A DNA stretch of 64,000 nucleotides from Phycisphaerales bacterium UBA2421 (GCA_002343075.1 DDRH01000056.1:1-64000); one strand, 5' to 3'. Shown: positions 1-8,770, counted from the first letter of the stretch. Translations and numbers: made by a program. Notes: generated from the letters alone by a model not told the origin.

Positions 1-130
1 TGATGACATCGAAGTGACTGATGTCAAATCGGCCATGGATGCCTTGGCGGGCCAGGACTTATCGAAGGGAATCCGGATGCAGATTTCAAGTCGAGACGGC
101 AAACGGTTCGTGTTCGTTCGCCAGGAGTAA
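1..130 (+). CDS. C-terminal end of a probable PDZ-domain protein (partial)
   Basis: An open frame enters from the left edge and stops at TAA 128-130, leaving 42 residues. The tail has a run of small and acidic residues, an 'AMDAL' helix, and then an 'IRMQISSRDGKRFVFVR' strand pair. This resembles the last helix and strands of a PDZ domain, as found at the C-terminus of trypsin-like (HtrA-type) serine proteases. That assignment is inferred from pattern only; the catalytic domain would lie outside the window. A strong terminator follows 57 bases later, so this gene closes its transcription unit. Confidence 0.5.
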   Translation, partial: DDIEVTDVKSAMDALAGQDLSKGIRMQISSRDGKRFVFVRQE

Positions 131-186
131 CCGCCGTCGCGCGCTAGCGCTAACCGGAGCCAATCCGCCAGGTCCGCACAACTTCT

Positions 187-214
187 AAGCCCGCCGGCAT
201 GCCCCGGCGGGCTT
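187..214 (+). terminator. Rho-independent terminator
   Basis: Perfect 11-bp stem AAGCCCGCCGG / CCGGCGGGCTT around a 6-base loop CATGCC, with a short TTT continuing past the right arm. It lies 57 bases after the stop of the partial gene and before the pilin operon. Confidence 0.85.
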
Positions 215-340
215 TGTCGTGCTGATGATGCGTAGCGTGCCGGGTGCTTTACCCAGATGCTACAGACCGCATCACCGATCGCTTCAACGCGTAACCACGC
301 TGGGGAGGTAGTTTGGGCCGAGCAGCGAATTGACGATGAA

Positions 341-359
341 TGACATGTATCGGATGTCA
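341..359. promoter_or_regulatory. Inverted repeat just before the pilin start
   Basis: TGACAT-N7-ATGTCA, perfect 6-bp arms, ending 5 bases before the ATG at 365. It could be an operator, or an mRNA hairpin occluding the start codon of the pseudopilin gene. The position is seen; the function is inference. Confidence 0.3.
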
Positions 360-364
360 AGAGT

Positions 365-910
365 ATGAAGTTTGATTACCGGGCCAAATCAGCTCGCCGG
401 GGCTTCACGCTGATCGAAGCGGCGTTGGCCACGATCATCGTGGGCACAGGTGTGCTCGCCGCAGTCGAGCTATTCGGCGTCTGCGCCAAGCAGAACATGC
501 ACGGGACGCATTCGACCGTGGCCATCATGCTCTCGACGAATGTGCAGGAGGCGATGGGCCTGCTGTCGTTTCGCGATCCCCAGCTTGGCGGGGCCACGTT
601 TGGGCCGGAAACGGGCGAAACACTTGCCAGCTACGACGATCTCGACGACTTCAATAATCTCACACTCTCACCGCCTATCGACGCCAATCGGCAACCGATC
701 GCCGAACTTGGGCAGTACAGCCAGCTTATCACTGTTCGCCCGGTGTATCCCAATCAGCTTTCAAGCAATTCCAACGATGCCAGCCCGACCATCAGCACAT
801 CGACCGATACGGGTGCGATGCGCGTGCGCGTGCGGGTGATGTACCGCCCGTCGCCAAACGTGCCAGCGGAAGAAGTATTCGAGCGTTCCTGGGTTCGACT
901 TGATCGGTAA
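365..910 (+). CDS. Prepilin-type pseudopilin (type II secretion/type IV pilus-like)
   Basis: 181 residues. Residues 12-18 are R-RGFTLIEA, the classic prepilin peptidase site: cleavage after the Gly leaves an N-methylated Phe with Glu at +5. A hydrophobic helix follows (about residues 20-40). The rest is a small polar globular domain with no family I can name. The leader is short and basic, as expected for a PilD-processed minor pseudopilin. It is the first gene of a three-gene + strand set with a PilX/GspK-like protein and a second prepilin, so it probably forms part of a pseudopilus or pilus tip complex at the inner membrane. Confidence 0.8.
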   Translation: MKFDYRAKSARRGFTLIEAALATIIVGTGVLAAVELFGVCAKQNMHGTHSTVAIMLSTNVQEAMGLLSFRDPQLGGATFGPETGETLASYDDLDDFNNLTLSPPIDANRQPIAELGQYSQLITVRPVYPNQLSSNSNDASPTISTSTDTGAMRVRVRVMYRPSPNVPAEEVFERSWVRLDR

Positions 911-936
911 TGACTCTGGTCCGCACGAGGTGATGT

Positions 937-3054
937 ATGCAGATGTCTGTCCTCCATTCTCGCTCGCGCCGCGGCGCTGCTGCCGTGCTTGCGATGCTCT
1001 TTCTGACCATCTTCGTCACGCTCGCGCTGGCGATGTATTCATCGGCGACGCTCAATGTGCAGTCGGCGCATAACCTGTCCGACCTCGATCGCGCCCGAGG
1101 TGCCGCGGAGTCGGGCCTGCGATGGATGCAGTTCCGTTTCATCAAGATGAACCGCCCGAGGACGACGATCGGCAATATCGATGCGACGGCGGCGAACGGC
1201 TTGTGGCCGGCGCTGACGGCGTCGATCCAGAGCGACTTCAACTCCCTGCTGACCCCCGCCGAGCGAACGCTGACCGTCTCCGGCAAGAGCATCACATCCA
1301 ATCCGGTGCGGCTGGACGATTCCAGCGCGACATTCTCGGTTCACATTCAACAACACCCTTTCAACCTCTCCGATCCACTCGATGCACGATACGTCCGAGT
1401 AACCAGCACGGGAACATACCGTGGCGCTACGCGGTCGGTTTCGATGGATTTCAAGATTGACAAGAAGGTCAAGTTTGCGGTGGTAGGTAAAGTGCCGATT
1501 CAGTTGGGGCGCAATACGATCGTCGAAGGCCCGGTGGCTATGGCAACGGCGAGCAAGTATCCGCCGATTCTTCAGTTGAGCGATTTCAGTCATCTCGATT
1601 CCGCGCTGACCACTAAGATGAACCAATGGACGGCGTTCCTAAAGGCCAATCACGGCGGGTATGACAACCGCGTCAGTGTGAATGACACCGACGAGTACAA
1701 TCTTGCGCTCGCCAACGGCTTCGATGATCACAACGCCGACGGCTATCTGGATGATTACGACCTCTTTTTGAATCGCTTTGATAGCAACGGCGACACGGCG
1801 ATCAGTGCTGCGGAGTTTACCAACCCCTCTACGGGTCAGCTGTATGATCCCAACCTCTTCAGCGCCATCGACAGTTTAGGCGGGCCACTCACTGATGGCG
1901 AACCGCTGCGCGATGGGTATCAGGACGGCGTGATCGACAACCGCGATGCGTATGCCAAGGTAGAGGGACAGCTTGTGATCGCAACATCGGCATCGGCATG
2001 GACGAGCAACCTCGCCGGCCAGGGCAAGGTGATTCAGGATATGATCCAGGGTTCGATCAATCCGACCGATCCGACCGCGGTGCCGGTAAAGTTTGGTGCC
2101 AATGCCAATGACATCTTTGATCTTTCTCCGGCCAATTTTGAAGAGTGCGCCGACGGGTTTAAGGCGCGAAGCGGCACTGCGGCGGGCACGACAAGTGTCA
2201 GTGGATCATTGATCGCCAATACCACCCTCACCGCAGCCCACGCAAACGCGGCTGCCATAACCGAACGCACGCCCCTGGGCAGCGTTAGCTATCAGGCTAC
2301 CTACCGGCGGCCGGTCTATCAGAATATGACGCTTCGAAACGTGATCGTTCCCAAGGGACTGAATCCGCTATTCAACAACTGCACCTTTGAAGGCGTGACG
2401 TTCATCGAAGGCGAACGCGACATCAAGACCTCCGGTGGCTCGACCACCACAAGCAGTTCAGAAGGAATGAACTGGTCAAAGCGCCGCATCTCCGGCGACA
2501 GCACGTTCAGCAATACAAAAGTCCTCATCGGTTCCGGCACACCCACCTCGGGACAGATGATCACGCACGGCTCGCAAAAAGGTAACAACATTCGATTCAA
2601 TAACTGCACGTTCAAAGGCCCGCTTGCTGGAAACTACTCGACGGCATACACGCACTTTGCCAATAGCTGGGAATTCACGGGTGCGACGCTGTTTGATAAC
2701 CAGGCAGATGACACCGCAACGATCGTCTCGCCGCAGGTGAATATTGAAATGGGTTCGTTTACCAACCCGACTGCTGCCCCGAGCACGCTGGTCGGCGTTG
2801 TGGTCGCAGGCAACATCGATATTCGCGGCACTTCGATCGTCGATGGGTCGATCATCGTCACCGGCGATGGCGCGGGTAACACCACGCTGGGATACTTTGG
2901 TCCGAGTGACGGCGACACCAATCCGAGTGCCATGCCCGAAGGCGGGTACGGCAAACTGATCGTTCGGTACAACCCCAACCGGGCCTTGCCGGACGGCATA
3001 AATATTCCCATCGACGTGCTCGCCGATGTGACCACATATCGGGAAGGATTCTAG
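937..3054 (+). CDS. PilX/GspK-like large pilus-associated protein
   Basis: 705 residues. The N-terminus (RSRRGAAAVLAMLFLTIFVTLALAMY) is a basic leader followed by one long hydrophobic helix, then 'SAHNLSDLDRARGAAESGL', the AE-S-G-L pattern seen in PilX N-terminal and GspK-like proteins. Around residues 265-300 there are two EF-hand-like loops (D-H-N-A-D-G-Y-L-D-D and D-S-N-G-D-T-A-I), suggesting calcium binding. The C-terminal half is rich in Asn/Thr/Gly and predicted beta structure with a repetitive feel, possibly a beta-helix. The start could also be the ATG at 943, better spaced from GAGGTGA (927-933). It is 26 bases after the upstream pseudopilin and 3 bases before the next one. The length is unusual for PilX (usually under 250). 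Confidence 0.65.
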   Translation: MQMSVLHSRSRRGAAAVLAMLFLTIFVTLALAMYSSATLNVQSAHNLSDLDRARGAAESGLRWMQFRFIKMNRPRTTIGNIDATAANGLWPALTASIQSDFNSLLTPAERTLTVSGKSITSNPVRLDDSSATFSVHIQQHPFNLSDPLDARYVRVTSTGTYRGATRSVSMDFKIDKKVKFAVVGKVPIQLGRNTIVEGPVAMATASKYPPILQLSDFSHLDSALTTKMNQWTAFLKANHGGYDNRVSVNDTDEYNLALANGFDDHNADGYLDDYDLFLNRFDSNGDTAISAAEFTNPSTGQLYDPNLFSAIDSLGGPLTDGEPLRDGYQDGVIDNRDAYAKVEGQLVIATSASAWTSNLAGQGKVIQDMIQGSINPTDPTAVPVKFGANANDIFDLSPANFEECADGFKARSGTAAGTTSVSGSLIANTTLTAAHANAAAITERTPLGSVSYQATYRRPVYQNMTLRNVIVPKGLNPLFNNCTFEGVTFIEGERDIKTSGGSTTTSSSEGMNWSKRRISGDSTFSNTKVLIGSGTPTSGQMITHGSQKGNNIRFNNCTFKGPLAGNYSTAYTHFANSWEFTGATLFDNQADDTATIVSPQVNIEMGSFTNPTAAPSTLVGVVVAGNIDIRGTSIVDGSIIVTGDGAGNTTLGYFGPSDGDTNPSAMPEGGYGKLIVRYNPNRALPDGINIPIDVLADVTTYREGF

Positions 3055-3057
3055 ACC

Positions 3058-3660
3058 ATGCGTACGAAAGACGTTCATACTCTCCAGCGTCGAGTCCGTC
3101 GTGGTGTGGGCTTGGCCGAACTACTCATCGCGCTCGCCATTACCAGCATGCTGCTCACCGCCGTGGCGATGGCGCTGGATGCGTCATTTCACTCGTATCG
3201 CGTGAACCAGGAGCAGTCGGCCCTCACGCAGCGGGCGCGACTTGCAATGCATCGGATTCTCACGAGCGTGAGGCAGCATGACGCCCACGCGCCGGCTACC
3301 AGTTCGCAACTGGTTAACTTCTCGCTCGGTATCCGCATCAACGACACCGGCATTGCGATGCTGGACGATGCCGGTAACGACATCATCTATCGATACGATG
3401 CTCCCAACCAACGCATCATTTACGACTTCAACGGCACCGCCCGAACCCTGCTGGACGGCGTCACGCAGTTTCAGGTGTCACTCGAACCGATGCGTAGCGC
3501 CACCTCCATCCGCACCGGCGGCGGATATGATCTGCTCAACCGCGCTACGGTACTTCTGACGGTCAGAACCACAGATAAGACATCCATGGCCAGCGAAACC
3601 ACCGGCCAGCAGACCGTAACACTCAGTTCGTCGGCCCAACCCCGACGGAATGTCTGGTAA
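3058..3660 (+). CDS. Prepilin-type protein (PilW/GspJ-like)
   Basis: 200 residues. The N-terminus has a prepilin-like site in which 'RRGVGLAELLIALAITSMLL' replaces the usual GFTLIE with GVGLAE; the +5 Glu is retained. The hydrophobic helix covers about residues 20-42 and is followed by 'QRARLAMHRIL', typical of GspJ/PilW-type minor pseudopilins ('R..L..i...lr'). It starts 3 bases after the stop of the PilX-like gene, so translation is probably coupled. It likely sits in the same pseudopilus subcomplex as the two upstream products. Confidence 0.7.
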   Translation: MRTKDVHTLQRRVRRGVGLAELLIALAITSMLLTAVAMALDASFHSYRVNQEQSALTQRARLAMHRILTSVRQHDAHAPATSSQLVNFSLGIRINDTGIAMLDDAGNDIIYRYDAPNQRIIYDFNGTARTLLDGVTQFQVSLEPMRSATSIRTGGGYDLLNRATVLLTVRTTDKTSMASETTGQQTVTLSSSAQPRRNVW

Positions 3661-3727
3661 GCAGAAAATTCCCCCTTCGACCAAGCCCAGCGGTCAAAGG
3701 CGACCGACGTGCGTACAATCGCACGAG

Positions 3728-4906
3728 ATGAAGTACTACTACGGCGAATTCGACGGCGAACCGTTTCCGACACAAGACGCGCTTTTTCAGTTTGACAATC
3801 TCTCTCAGTTCATCCTCCAGCACGGCGAGCAGGCATTGCGCGCAATTGAGCAAATGCTCAATGATCCAGACAATCCCAACCATTCAGACCTGCTGGAGCA
3901 GCTACTCAAAGAGGGCATGTTTGATAAGGACGCCAAGGGAAAGCTGCGGCTCACGCCCAAGGCCGTCGGGCGCATGCAGCGGCGTGCGCTGAATGAGATC
4001 TTTGCCAATCTGCGACAAGGCCAGCGCGACGGCCATGAAAAGGTCACTGCGGGACAGGGCGGTGAGCGAATCGAAGGCACTAAACCCTATCAGTTCGGCG
4101 ATCCGGTGAGCGAACTCGATCTCCACGCGACGATCCGGAATGCAATGCAGCGGACGGCAGCGGGCAAGGGGCAATCGGCCAGCCGCAGCACCGCACTTTC
4201 GCCGATCCGCTTTTCCGAGCGAGACTTTGAGTTACATCTGCACGAAGGCACAACAAGCTGCTCAACGGTGGTCCTCATCGACATGTCCGGATCGATGATG
4301 CGCTACGGCCGATTCCTCGCGGCTAAGAAAGTGGCGATGGCGATGCAGGCACTTGTTCGTGGAAGATTTCCGCAGGATTCAATTGACTTCGTGGGATTCT
4401 ATTCCGGCGCCAACAAAATCTCTGAATCGTCGCTGCCCTTGATCATGCCCAAGCCGGTGACGGTATACGACTACTCCGTTCGTCTGAAGGTTAAGCTGGA
4501 CAACCTCGCCGCTGCCCCGCAACACTTCACCAACCTGCACATGGGCCTGCAACTGGCGCGTCGGATTCTGCGGAAGCGCTCGAGCGAGAACAAGCAAATC
4601 TTCATCATCACCGACGGCCAACCTACCGCGCATGTTGAGGGTGATTATTGCTATCTGCTCTACCCTCCCGACGAACGCAGCACCCTCGCCACGTTGAAGG
4701 AAGCCGTGTTAAGTGTTCGCGAATCGTGTCGGATCAGCACTTTTGCTCTGATCGAAGACTATTGGGGAATGGATTGGGTCGGTTTCGTCGATCAGCTCAC
4801 GCGGCTGACCAAGGGCGTCGCGTTTTACACCAGCAGCGGGGAACTGGCCAACTGCATCATGGAAAGCTACCTGAGCGGTCGCAAGAAAAAGACGCACCTG
4901 GCATGA
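3728..4906 (+). CDS. von Willebrand factor A domain protein
   Basis: 392 residues from the ATG at 3728; an in-frame ATG at 3650 would overlap the preceding gene. The N-terminal half is helical and charged. From about residue 180 a VWA domain begins, with the MIDAS motif D-M-S-G-S-M and the later 'IIITDGQPTAH' strand. The architecture matches the CoxE/YehP-like VWA proteins of planctomycetes, which usually act with a MoxR ATPase; none is present nearby. It begins a + strand block with a coiled-coil protein, a TPR/FHA-like protein and a kinase, so a role as an adaptor in phospho-signalling is possible but inferred. Confidence 0.75.
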   Translation: MKYYYGEFDGEPFPTQDALFQFDNLSQFILQHGEQALRAIEQMLNDPDNPNHSDLLEQLLKEGMFDKDAKGKLRLTPKAVGRMQRRALNEIFANLRQGQRDGHEKVTAGQGGERIEGTKPYQFGDPVSELDLHATIRNAMQRTAAGKGQSASRSTALSPIRFSERDFELHLHEGTTSCSTVVLIDMSGSMMRYGRFLAAKKVAMAMQALVRGRFPQDSIDFVGFYSGANKISESSLPLIMPKPVTVYDYSVRLKVKLDNLAAAPQHFTNLHMGLQLARRILRKRSSENKQIFIITDGQPTAHVEGDYCYLLYPPDERSTLATLKEAVLSVRESCRISTFALIEDYWGMDWVGFVDQLTRLTKGVAFYTSSGELANCIMESYLSGRKKKTHLA

Positions 4907-4972
4907 ACCGTTAGCCACGGGGTGTTCCCCGAAGGTAAACGCGCGGATTCAAGCTGAATGGACGACAACTTT

Positions 4973-4996
4973 AAATTGTTCCGCGCGGAACAATTT
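4973..4996. repeat. Perfect 24-bp palindrome
   Basis: Left half AAATTGTTCCGC is followed directly by its reverse complement with no spacer. No T-run follows on either strand, so it looks more like a protein-binding site than a terminator, although it is 66 bases after the VWA stop codon. Confidence 0.6.
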
Positions 4997-5219
4997 GCAA
5001 AAACTGTCGCAACATCCGTATTCACAAGCAGTTACAACTGCTTGCCAGAAAACTCGACCCTAACATAGTGTTAAGACACGCGGCATGCGACCTTACCCAT
5101 CCCGCCGTGCTGGCAAGACCGGGCGTGCACGGAAACGGAGGGCGCTGGCAGATTAGACCCACATTGCTCCACACTTGTGGTGCCCCTCGGAGGGTCGGCC
5201 TCGCTTGATCGGTCTTGCG

Positions 5220-5249
5220 TTGAAATATCCTGCATCCTTCCTCGAATAA
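5220..5249 (+). promoter_or_regulatory. Possible promoter of the coiled-coil gene
   Basis: TTGAAA (5220-5225), 18-base spacer, GAATAA (5244-5249), about 50 bases before the ATG at 5299. Match to sigma-70 consensus is moderate. Confidence 0.4.
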
Positions 5250-5298
5250 CCCTGTTGTAGGCGGCGAGTGCCGTCGGTGATCTTTACAGGAGTGCGTC

Positions 5299-6093
5299 AT
5301 GATCTTCGGAAAACTAGCAAAATGGACTGTGCTCGGCACCGGCAGCGCCGTGCTCGTCGGCGGGATCGTCTTCGGCAGGGACTTGTACAGCTATGTCTCC
5401 ACCGGAACCCGGTCGGTGCAGACGGCGGTGCGCGACAGCGTGCCGGTGGAGTTTGAACTGCGTCGCGCCAAAGACATGGTAGACGACATTCTCCCCGAAA
5501 TGCACGCCAACATCCGGCTGATCGCCCAGCAGGAGGTAGAGATCGAGAACCTGCGTGGCGACATCACCCGGAGCCGGGATTCTCTCGAAGTTGAGCGTGT
5601 CCGGCTCACCAGTCTTCGCGATGCCCTCAACAAGCCCGCGGCATCATTCACACTTGCAGGGATTGAGTACTCGCGTGATCAAGTGAAAGAAGAGCTCGCG
5701 CGCCGACTCGAGCTTAGCCGGGAGGCCGAAACCGTGCTCGCAGGTAAGGCACGCCTCCTCGAAAACCGCACGCGCAGCCTCGCCGCCGCTGTGCAGGCTC
5801 TGAACCGCACCCGGCAGCAGAAGGAAATGCTCGTTGCACAAATCGCTTCGCTCGAAAGCCAGAATCGATTGGTGCAGGCAAGCAGCGTGGGGACGACTCT
5901 GGCCATCAATCACAGCAAGCTCTCGCAGTCGCAGAAGCTCATCGCGCAGATTCGTGAACGACTTGATGTTGCCGAGCGCGTGATGGCCCACGAGAGCAAG
6001 TTCGTCGAACCAGTAACGATTAATGTCATCAACGAAGGAGAACTGAAGGCAAAGGCAGACGAGTTTCTGGCTTCGTCCGAAAAGTCTCGCTAA
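5299..6093 (+). CDS. Membrane-anchored coiled-coil protein
   Basis: 264 residues with a clear Shine-Dalgarno AGGAG at 5288-5292. A single N-terminal membrane segment (about residues 9-26, TVLGTGSAVLVGGIVF) is followed by heptad-rich helices: residues 55-110 (LRRAKDMVDDILPEM...QQEVEIENLRGDI) and 125-225. The C-terminal 35 residues carry a short hydrophobic beta-like stretch (VEPVTINVI) and a charged tail. I do not recognise a named family; similar short coiled-coil membrane proteins are common in planctomycetes. It has its own candidate promoter and is followed by a hairpin, so it may be monocistronic although it lies in a co-oriented signalling block. Confidence 0.7.
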   Translation: MIFGKLAKWTVLGTGSAVLVGGIVFGRDLYSYVSTGTRSVQTAVRDSVPVEFELRRAKDMVDDILPEMHANIRLIAQQEVEIENLRGDITRSRDSLEVERVRLTSLRDALNKPAASFTLAGIEYSRDQVKEELARRLELSREAETVLAGKARLLENRTRSLAAAVQALNRTRQQKEMLVAQIASLESQNRLVQASSVGTTLAINHSKLSQSQKLIAQIRERLDVAERVMAHESKFVEPVTINVINEGELKAKADEFLASSEKSR

Positions 6094-6112
6094 TCCTGTT
6101 GCCCACCAGTTG

Positions 6113-6158
6113 ACACGAAGATTCACCAATTGATTCAGCGATTGATGAATCTTCGCGT
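6113..6158 (+). terminator. Long hairpin after the coiled-coil gene
   Basis: CGAAGATTCA (6116-6125) pairs with TGAATCTTCG (6146-6155), with further pairs outside and CAAT/ATTG inside. There is no long T-run, so it is a terminator or mRNA-stabilising hairpin. Confidence 0.5.
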
Positions 6159-6211
6159 CCTATTGTGCAGATTCGTGGGCTGTTCCTCTACTGCATGCCA
6201 GAGGGCGCATC

Positions 6212-7813
6212 GTGCTTTTTCTTCGGATCAAACAAGCTGAAGTCGCCTTGGCCGACGACCGGCTGGATGAGGCACTGTCGATCGTCCAGCGGGCCGATGT
6301 GCGGGCGCATCGACGGGGGCAGGCGCTGGTGACACGCGTCACGTCTGGCCTGCTGGATCGCGCCCGCAAGTGGCTGGCAATGGATCGCCCCGCCGACGCC
6401 GCGATGGACGCCGATAAGGCCATTCGGCTCGCCGGGGCCCTTCCCGACGCAGTTGAGTTGAAAGCGCAGGCTGCTGCGGCGATGCTCGACAGGCAGCAGC
6501 GCCACCGCCAATCGGTTGATGCGGTCGCGCGTGCACGTTTTCACCTGCACAACGGCCAGTTGGCTGCGGCGCGGCAGTTTGTGGGCCGTGGCGAGATGAG
6601 CACCGGCGGGCTTCACGCGATCATGGATGACTTGTCCGAACAAACTCAACGCGCCGCCGAGTCGCTCGATCGAGCCAGGGCTGCAATCGCCCGCCACGAT
6701 TACGAGTCGGCGGTGCGCGATCTGCTGGCGGCTCAAAAGCTCGACAGTTCCAACCCTGCAGTCGCCGCAGCCATCGATGAATTTCATCAATCGCTCACAC
6801 TTAAAGCCACCGATGCAATCAATGAAGGCCGCCTGGACAAGGCCTGTTTGCTTGAACAAAAACTCGCACGGTTGCTCCCGAACGCCCTGGACGTTGAAGA
6901 ACTGCGAAGTTCGCTCCTGCAGATCAAGCTGGCGTGGGAAGCGATCGAACGTGCGCAGCCGCGGCGCGCAGAGGAAACAATGCGGCGGCTGTACACCACC
7001 TTTCCGCAGGCCCAGTGGATGCGCGACGCCGCAGATCGGTTGGCCGAGGCATCTGCAGCGATCGAAGCAGTCAGGGCCGGGCCGATGGGCCTGGTTGGAA
7101 CCATGAAACCCACTCTCGCCGAGACACTCCCCCCGCCGGGCGCGCCAGTTCCAACGGCGCGACGCGCGTCGCCCCCGCCGTTGCCCAGTTCGCCCCGCCA
7201 CGGTGCTTCGCTCGCGGGCAGGCTCTTGCTGCAGGTAGACGGCGCAGGCAGCTTCGTGCTGGTTTGCGAGAATTCGGTAACCTTAGGCCCGATCAGCTCG
7301 AGTAATCGCGTGCAGGTCGGTTTTATCTGCGAGCCAAACACACCCGCTGCTCTCGTTGAGCGTGTTGAGGATGATTATTTCCTGCGCGCCGGGCTTGGCG
7401 TGGCGGTCAATAGCGCGCCGACCGCGAGCAGTGCGGGGGCGCCGGCGTCAAAGCTGCTGGGTGCGGGCGATCGCATCGCGCTCTCGCCACGATGCAGGAT
7501 GACGTTTTCCCTGCCGGTTCCCGCCAGCACCACGGCCACGCTCGACCTGACCGGCGCGCGTCACCCCCGATCGGACGTGCGGCGGATCATCCTGATGGAC
7601 CGCGATGTCGTCATCGGTCCCGGCGGGGCTAGCCATGTGCGCGTTGACAGCTTGAATGAGCCGGTGGTCCTTTTTCGACGCGACGGCCAGTTCTACCTCC
7701 GCGGCGGCGGCGCGGTGACGATGGGCGACCAGCCGATCGACCCGCAGACCGCCCTGCAGCCAGGCCAGCCCATCCGCGGGGCCGGTTTTGGGCTGGTCAT
7801 CACACCTCTCTGA
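6212..7813 (+). CDS. TPR-like/FHA-like scaffold protein
   Basis: 533 residues from GTG 6212; no in-frame ATG fits better. Residues 1-290 are helical Ala/Arg/Leu-rich repeats (A-x3-L-x2-A-D pattern), consistent with TPR-like hairpins. Residues 300-330 form a Pro/Ala-rich linker. The C-terminal 200 residues appear to be two degenerate FHA-like beta sandwiches: one around 'SVTLGPISSSNRV' and one around 'DRDVVIGPGGASHVRV'. Both keep the G-x-x-x-S/H-x-V flavour of FHA domains but lack a textbook pThr pocket. The adjoining downstream gene is a kinase, so the protein could be its substrate or scaffold. The FHA call is by eye and tentative. Confidence 0.6.
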   Translation: MLFLRIKQAEVALADDRLDEALSIVQRADVRAHRRGQALVTRVTSGLLDRARKWLAMDRPADAAMDADKAIRLAGALPDAVELKAQAAAAMLDRQQRHRQSVDAVARARFHLHNGQLAAARQFVGRGEMSTGGLHAIMDDLSEQTQRAAESLDRARAAIARHDYESAVRDLLAAQKLDSSNPAVAAAIDEFHQSLTLKATDAINEGRLDKACLLEQKLARLLPNALDVEELRSSLLQIKLAWEAIERAQPRRAEETMRRLYTTFPQAQWMRDAADRLAEASAAIEAVRAGPMGLVGTMKPTLAETLPPPGAPVPTARRASPPPLPSSPRHGASLAGRLLLQVDGAGSFVLVCENSVTLGPISSSNRVQVGFICEPNTPAALVERVEDDYFLRAGLGVAVNSAPTASSAGAPASKLLGAGDRIALSPRCRMTFSLPVPASTTATLDLTGARHPRSDVRRIILMDRDVVIGPGGASHVRVDSLNEPVVLFRRDGQFYLRGGGAVTMGDQPIDPQTALQPGQPIRGAGFGLVITPL

Positions 7814-7966
7814 TGCGACCTCGGATCGGCGCAGGGTCAAATCTCCATAAATCACTCATAAACTCATTTGAGACAGTGTCTTATGCGATCTCGCCTGTTG
7901 CTGGGTTGGTTGCGTACTTGAGGATTGTTTGACGCATCGGAACCCCCCGCCGATCATTCCGCCGCG

Positions 7967-8695
7967 ATGTATCGACCCGGCAAAAAGATTCCCTTCGACC
8001 TTCCCATCGGCAGGAGTGTCGCCGGGAAATATGTAATCGAGCGCCCGCTTGGAAGCGGATGGGAAGGTGAGGTCTACGTCATTCGCGAAAATGCGACCGG
8101 CATTCGTCGCGCCGCTAAATTTTACTATCCTCACCGCGACCCGATGGGAAAAGCCGCCATCGCCTACGCGCGCAAGCTCGATGCTCTTCGGCATTGCTCG
8201 ATCCTGCTGCAGTATCATCATCAGGAATACGCGTCGATCAAACGAAAGAAAGTAAATGTTGTCATTTCCGAGCTTGTTGAAGGTGTGAAGCTCAGCGAGT
8301 TTCTCGCGCACCAGCCGAAGCGTCGGCTCAGTACTTTTGAAGCGCTGCATGTCCTGCACGCGCTCGCGCGAGGTATCGCACCGATCCACGCGCTGGGTGA
8401 GTATCATGGCGATATTCACGATGACAACATCATGATTCGGCGGAAAGGCATCGGCTTTGATATCAAGTTGCTCGACTTCTTTGACCTCGGCAAACCCAGC
8501 AAATGGAAGATCAATAAGGATATTCTGAACTTGGTCGAAGTGTTTCACACATTGGTCGGCGGGCGGGAAAACTACGCGCGTCAGCCGCAGGTGGTTAAGC
8601 AAATCGTACGAGGGCTGAAAGATTCGCTCATTCTTGCGCGCTTTCATTCGGCGGGCGATATCCAGCGGCATCTGGAAGGGCTGGCCTGGGAATAA
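7967..8695 (+). CDS. Small atypical Ser/Thr protein kinase
   Basis: 242 residues from ATG 7967 (a TTG at 7925 would add 14). A glycine-rich loop GSGWEGEVY (29-37), the ATP lysine in AAK (K51) and the catalytic loop H-G-D-I-H-D-D-N (147-154) are present. The metal-binding DFG is DFF (170-172). The C-lobe is short: there is no visible APE motif or long activation segment, and 'DILNLVEVFHTLVGG' stands where D-x-y-slG would be. It may be an active aminoglycoside-kinase-like enzyme or a degenerate regulator. It follows the TPR/FHA-like gene by about 150 bases, which supports a kinase-FHA partnership. Confidence 0.75.
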   Translation: MYRPGKKIPFDLPIGRSVAGKYVIERPLGSGWEGEVYVIRENATGIRRAAKFYYPHRDPMGKAAIAYARKLDALRHCSILLQYHHQEYASIKRKKVNVVISELVEGVKLSEFLAHQPKRRLSTFEALHVLHALARGIAPIHALGEYHGDIHDDNIMIRRKGIGFDIKLLDFFDLGKPSKWKINKDILNLVEVFHTLVGGRENYARQPQVVKQIVRGLKDSLILARFHSAGDIQRHLEGLAWE

Positions 8696-8770
8696 GCGCC
8701 GGCTAACGGCATTGCAAGAACGCCGGGCTGTCGCTGCTTGCAATCGGTTCAGGCATGAGGAAACTTCCGC

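Larger units (their letters stand above)
4907..5298. other. Palindrome-rich spacer without a gene
   Basis: 392 bases with no convincing reading frame. It holds a perfect 24-bp palindrome (4973-4996), a 9-2-9 inverted repeat CAAGCAGTT/AACTGCTTG (5025-5044), a 5-3-5 repeat TAACA/TGTTA (5061-5073) and CCACA-CT-TGTGG (5171-5182). A promoter-like pair sits at 5220-5249. It may be a regulatory region or encode a structured RNA; neither is proven. Confidence 0.5.
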
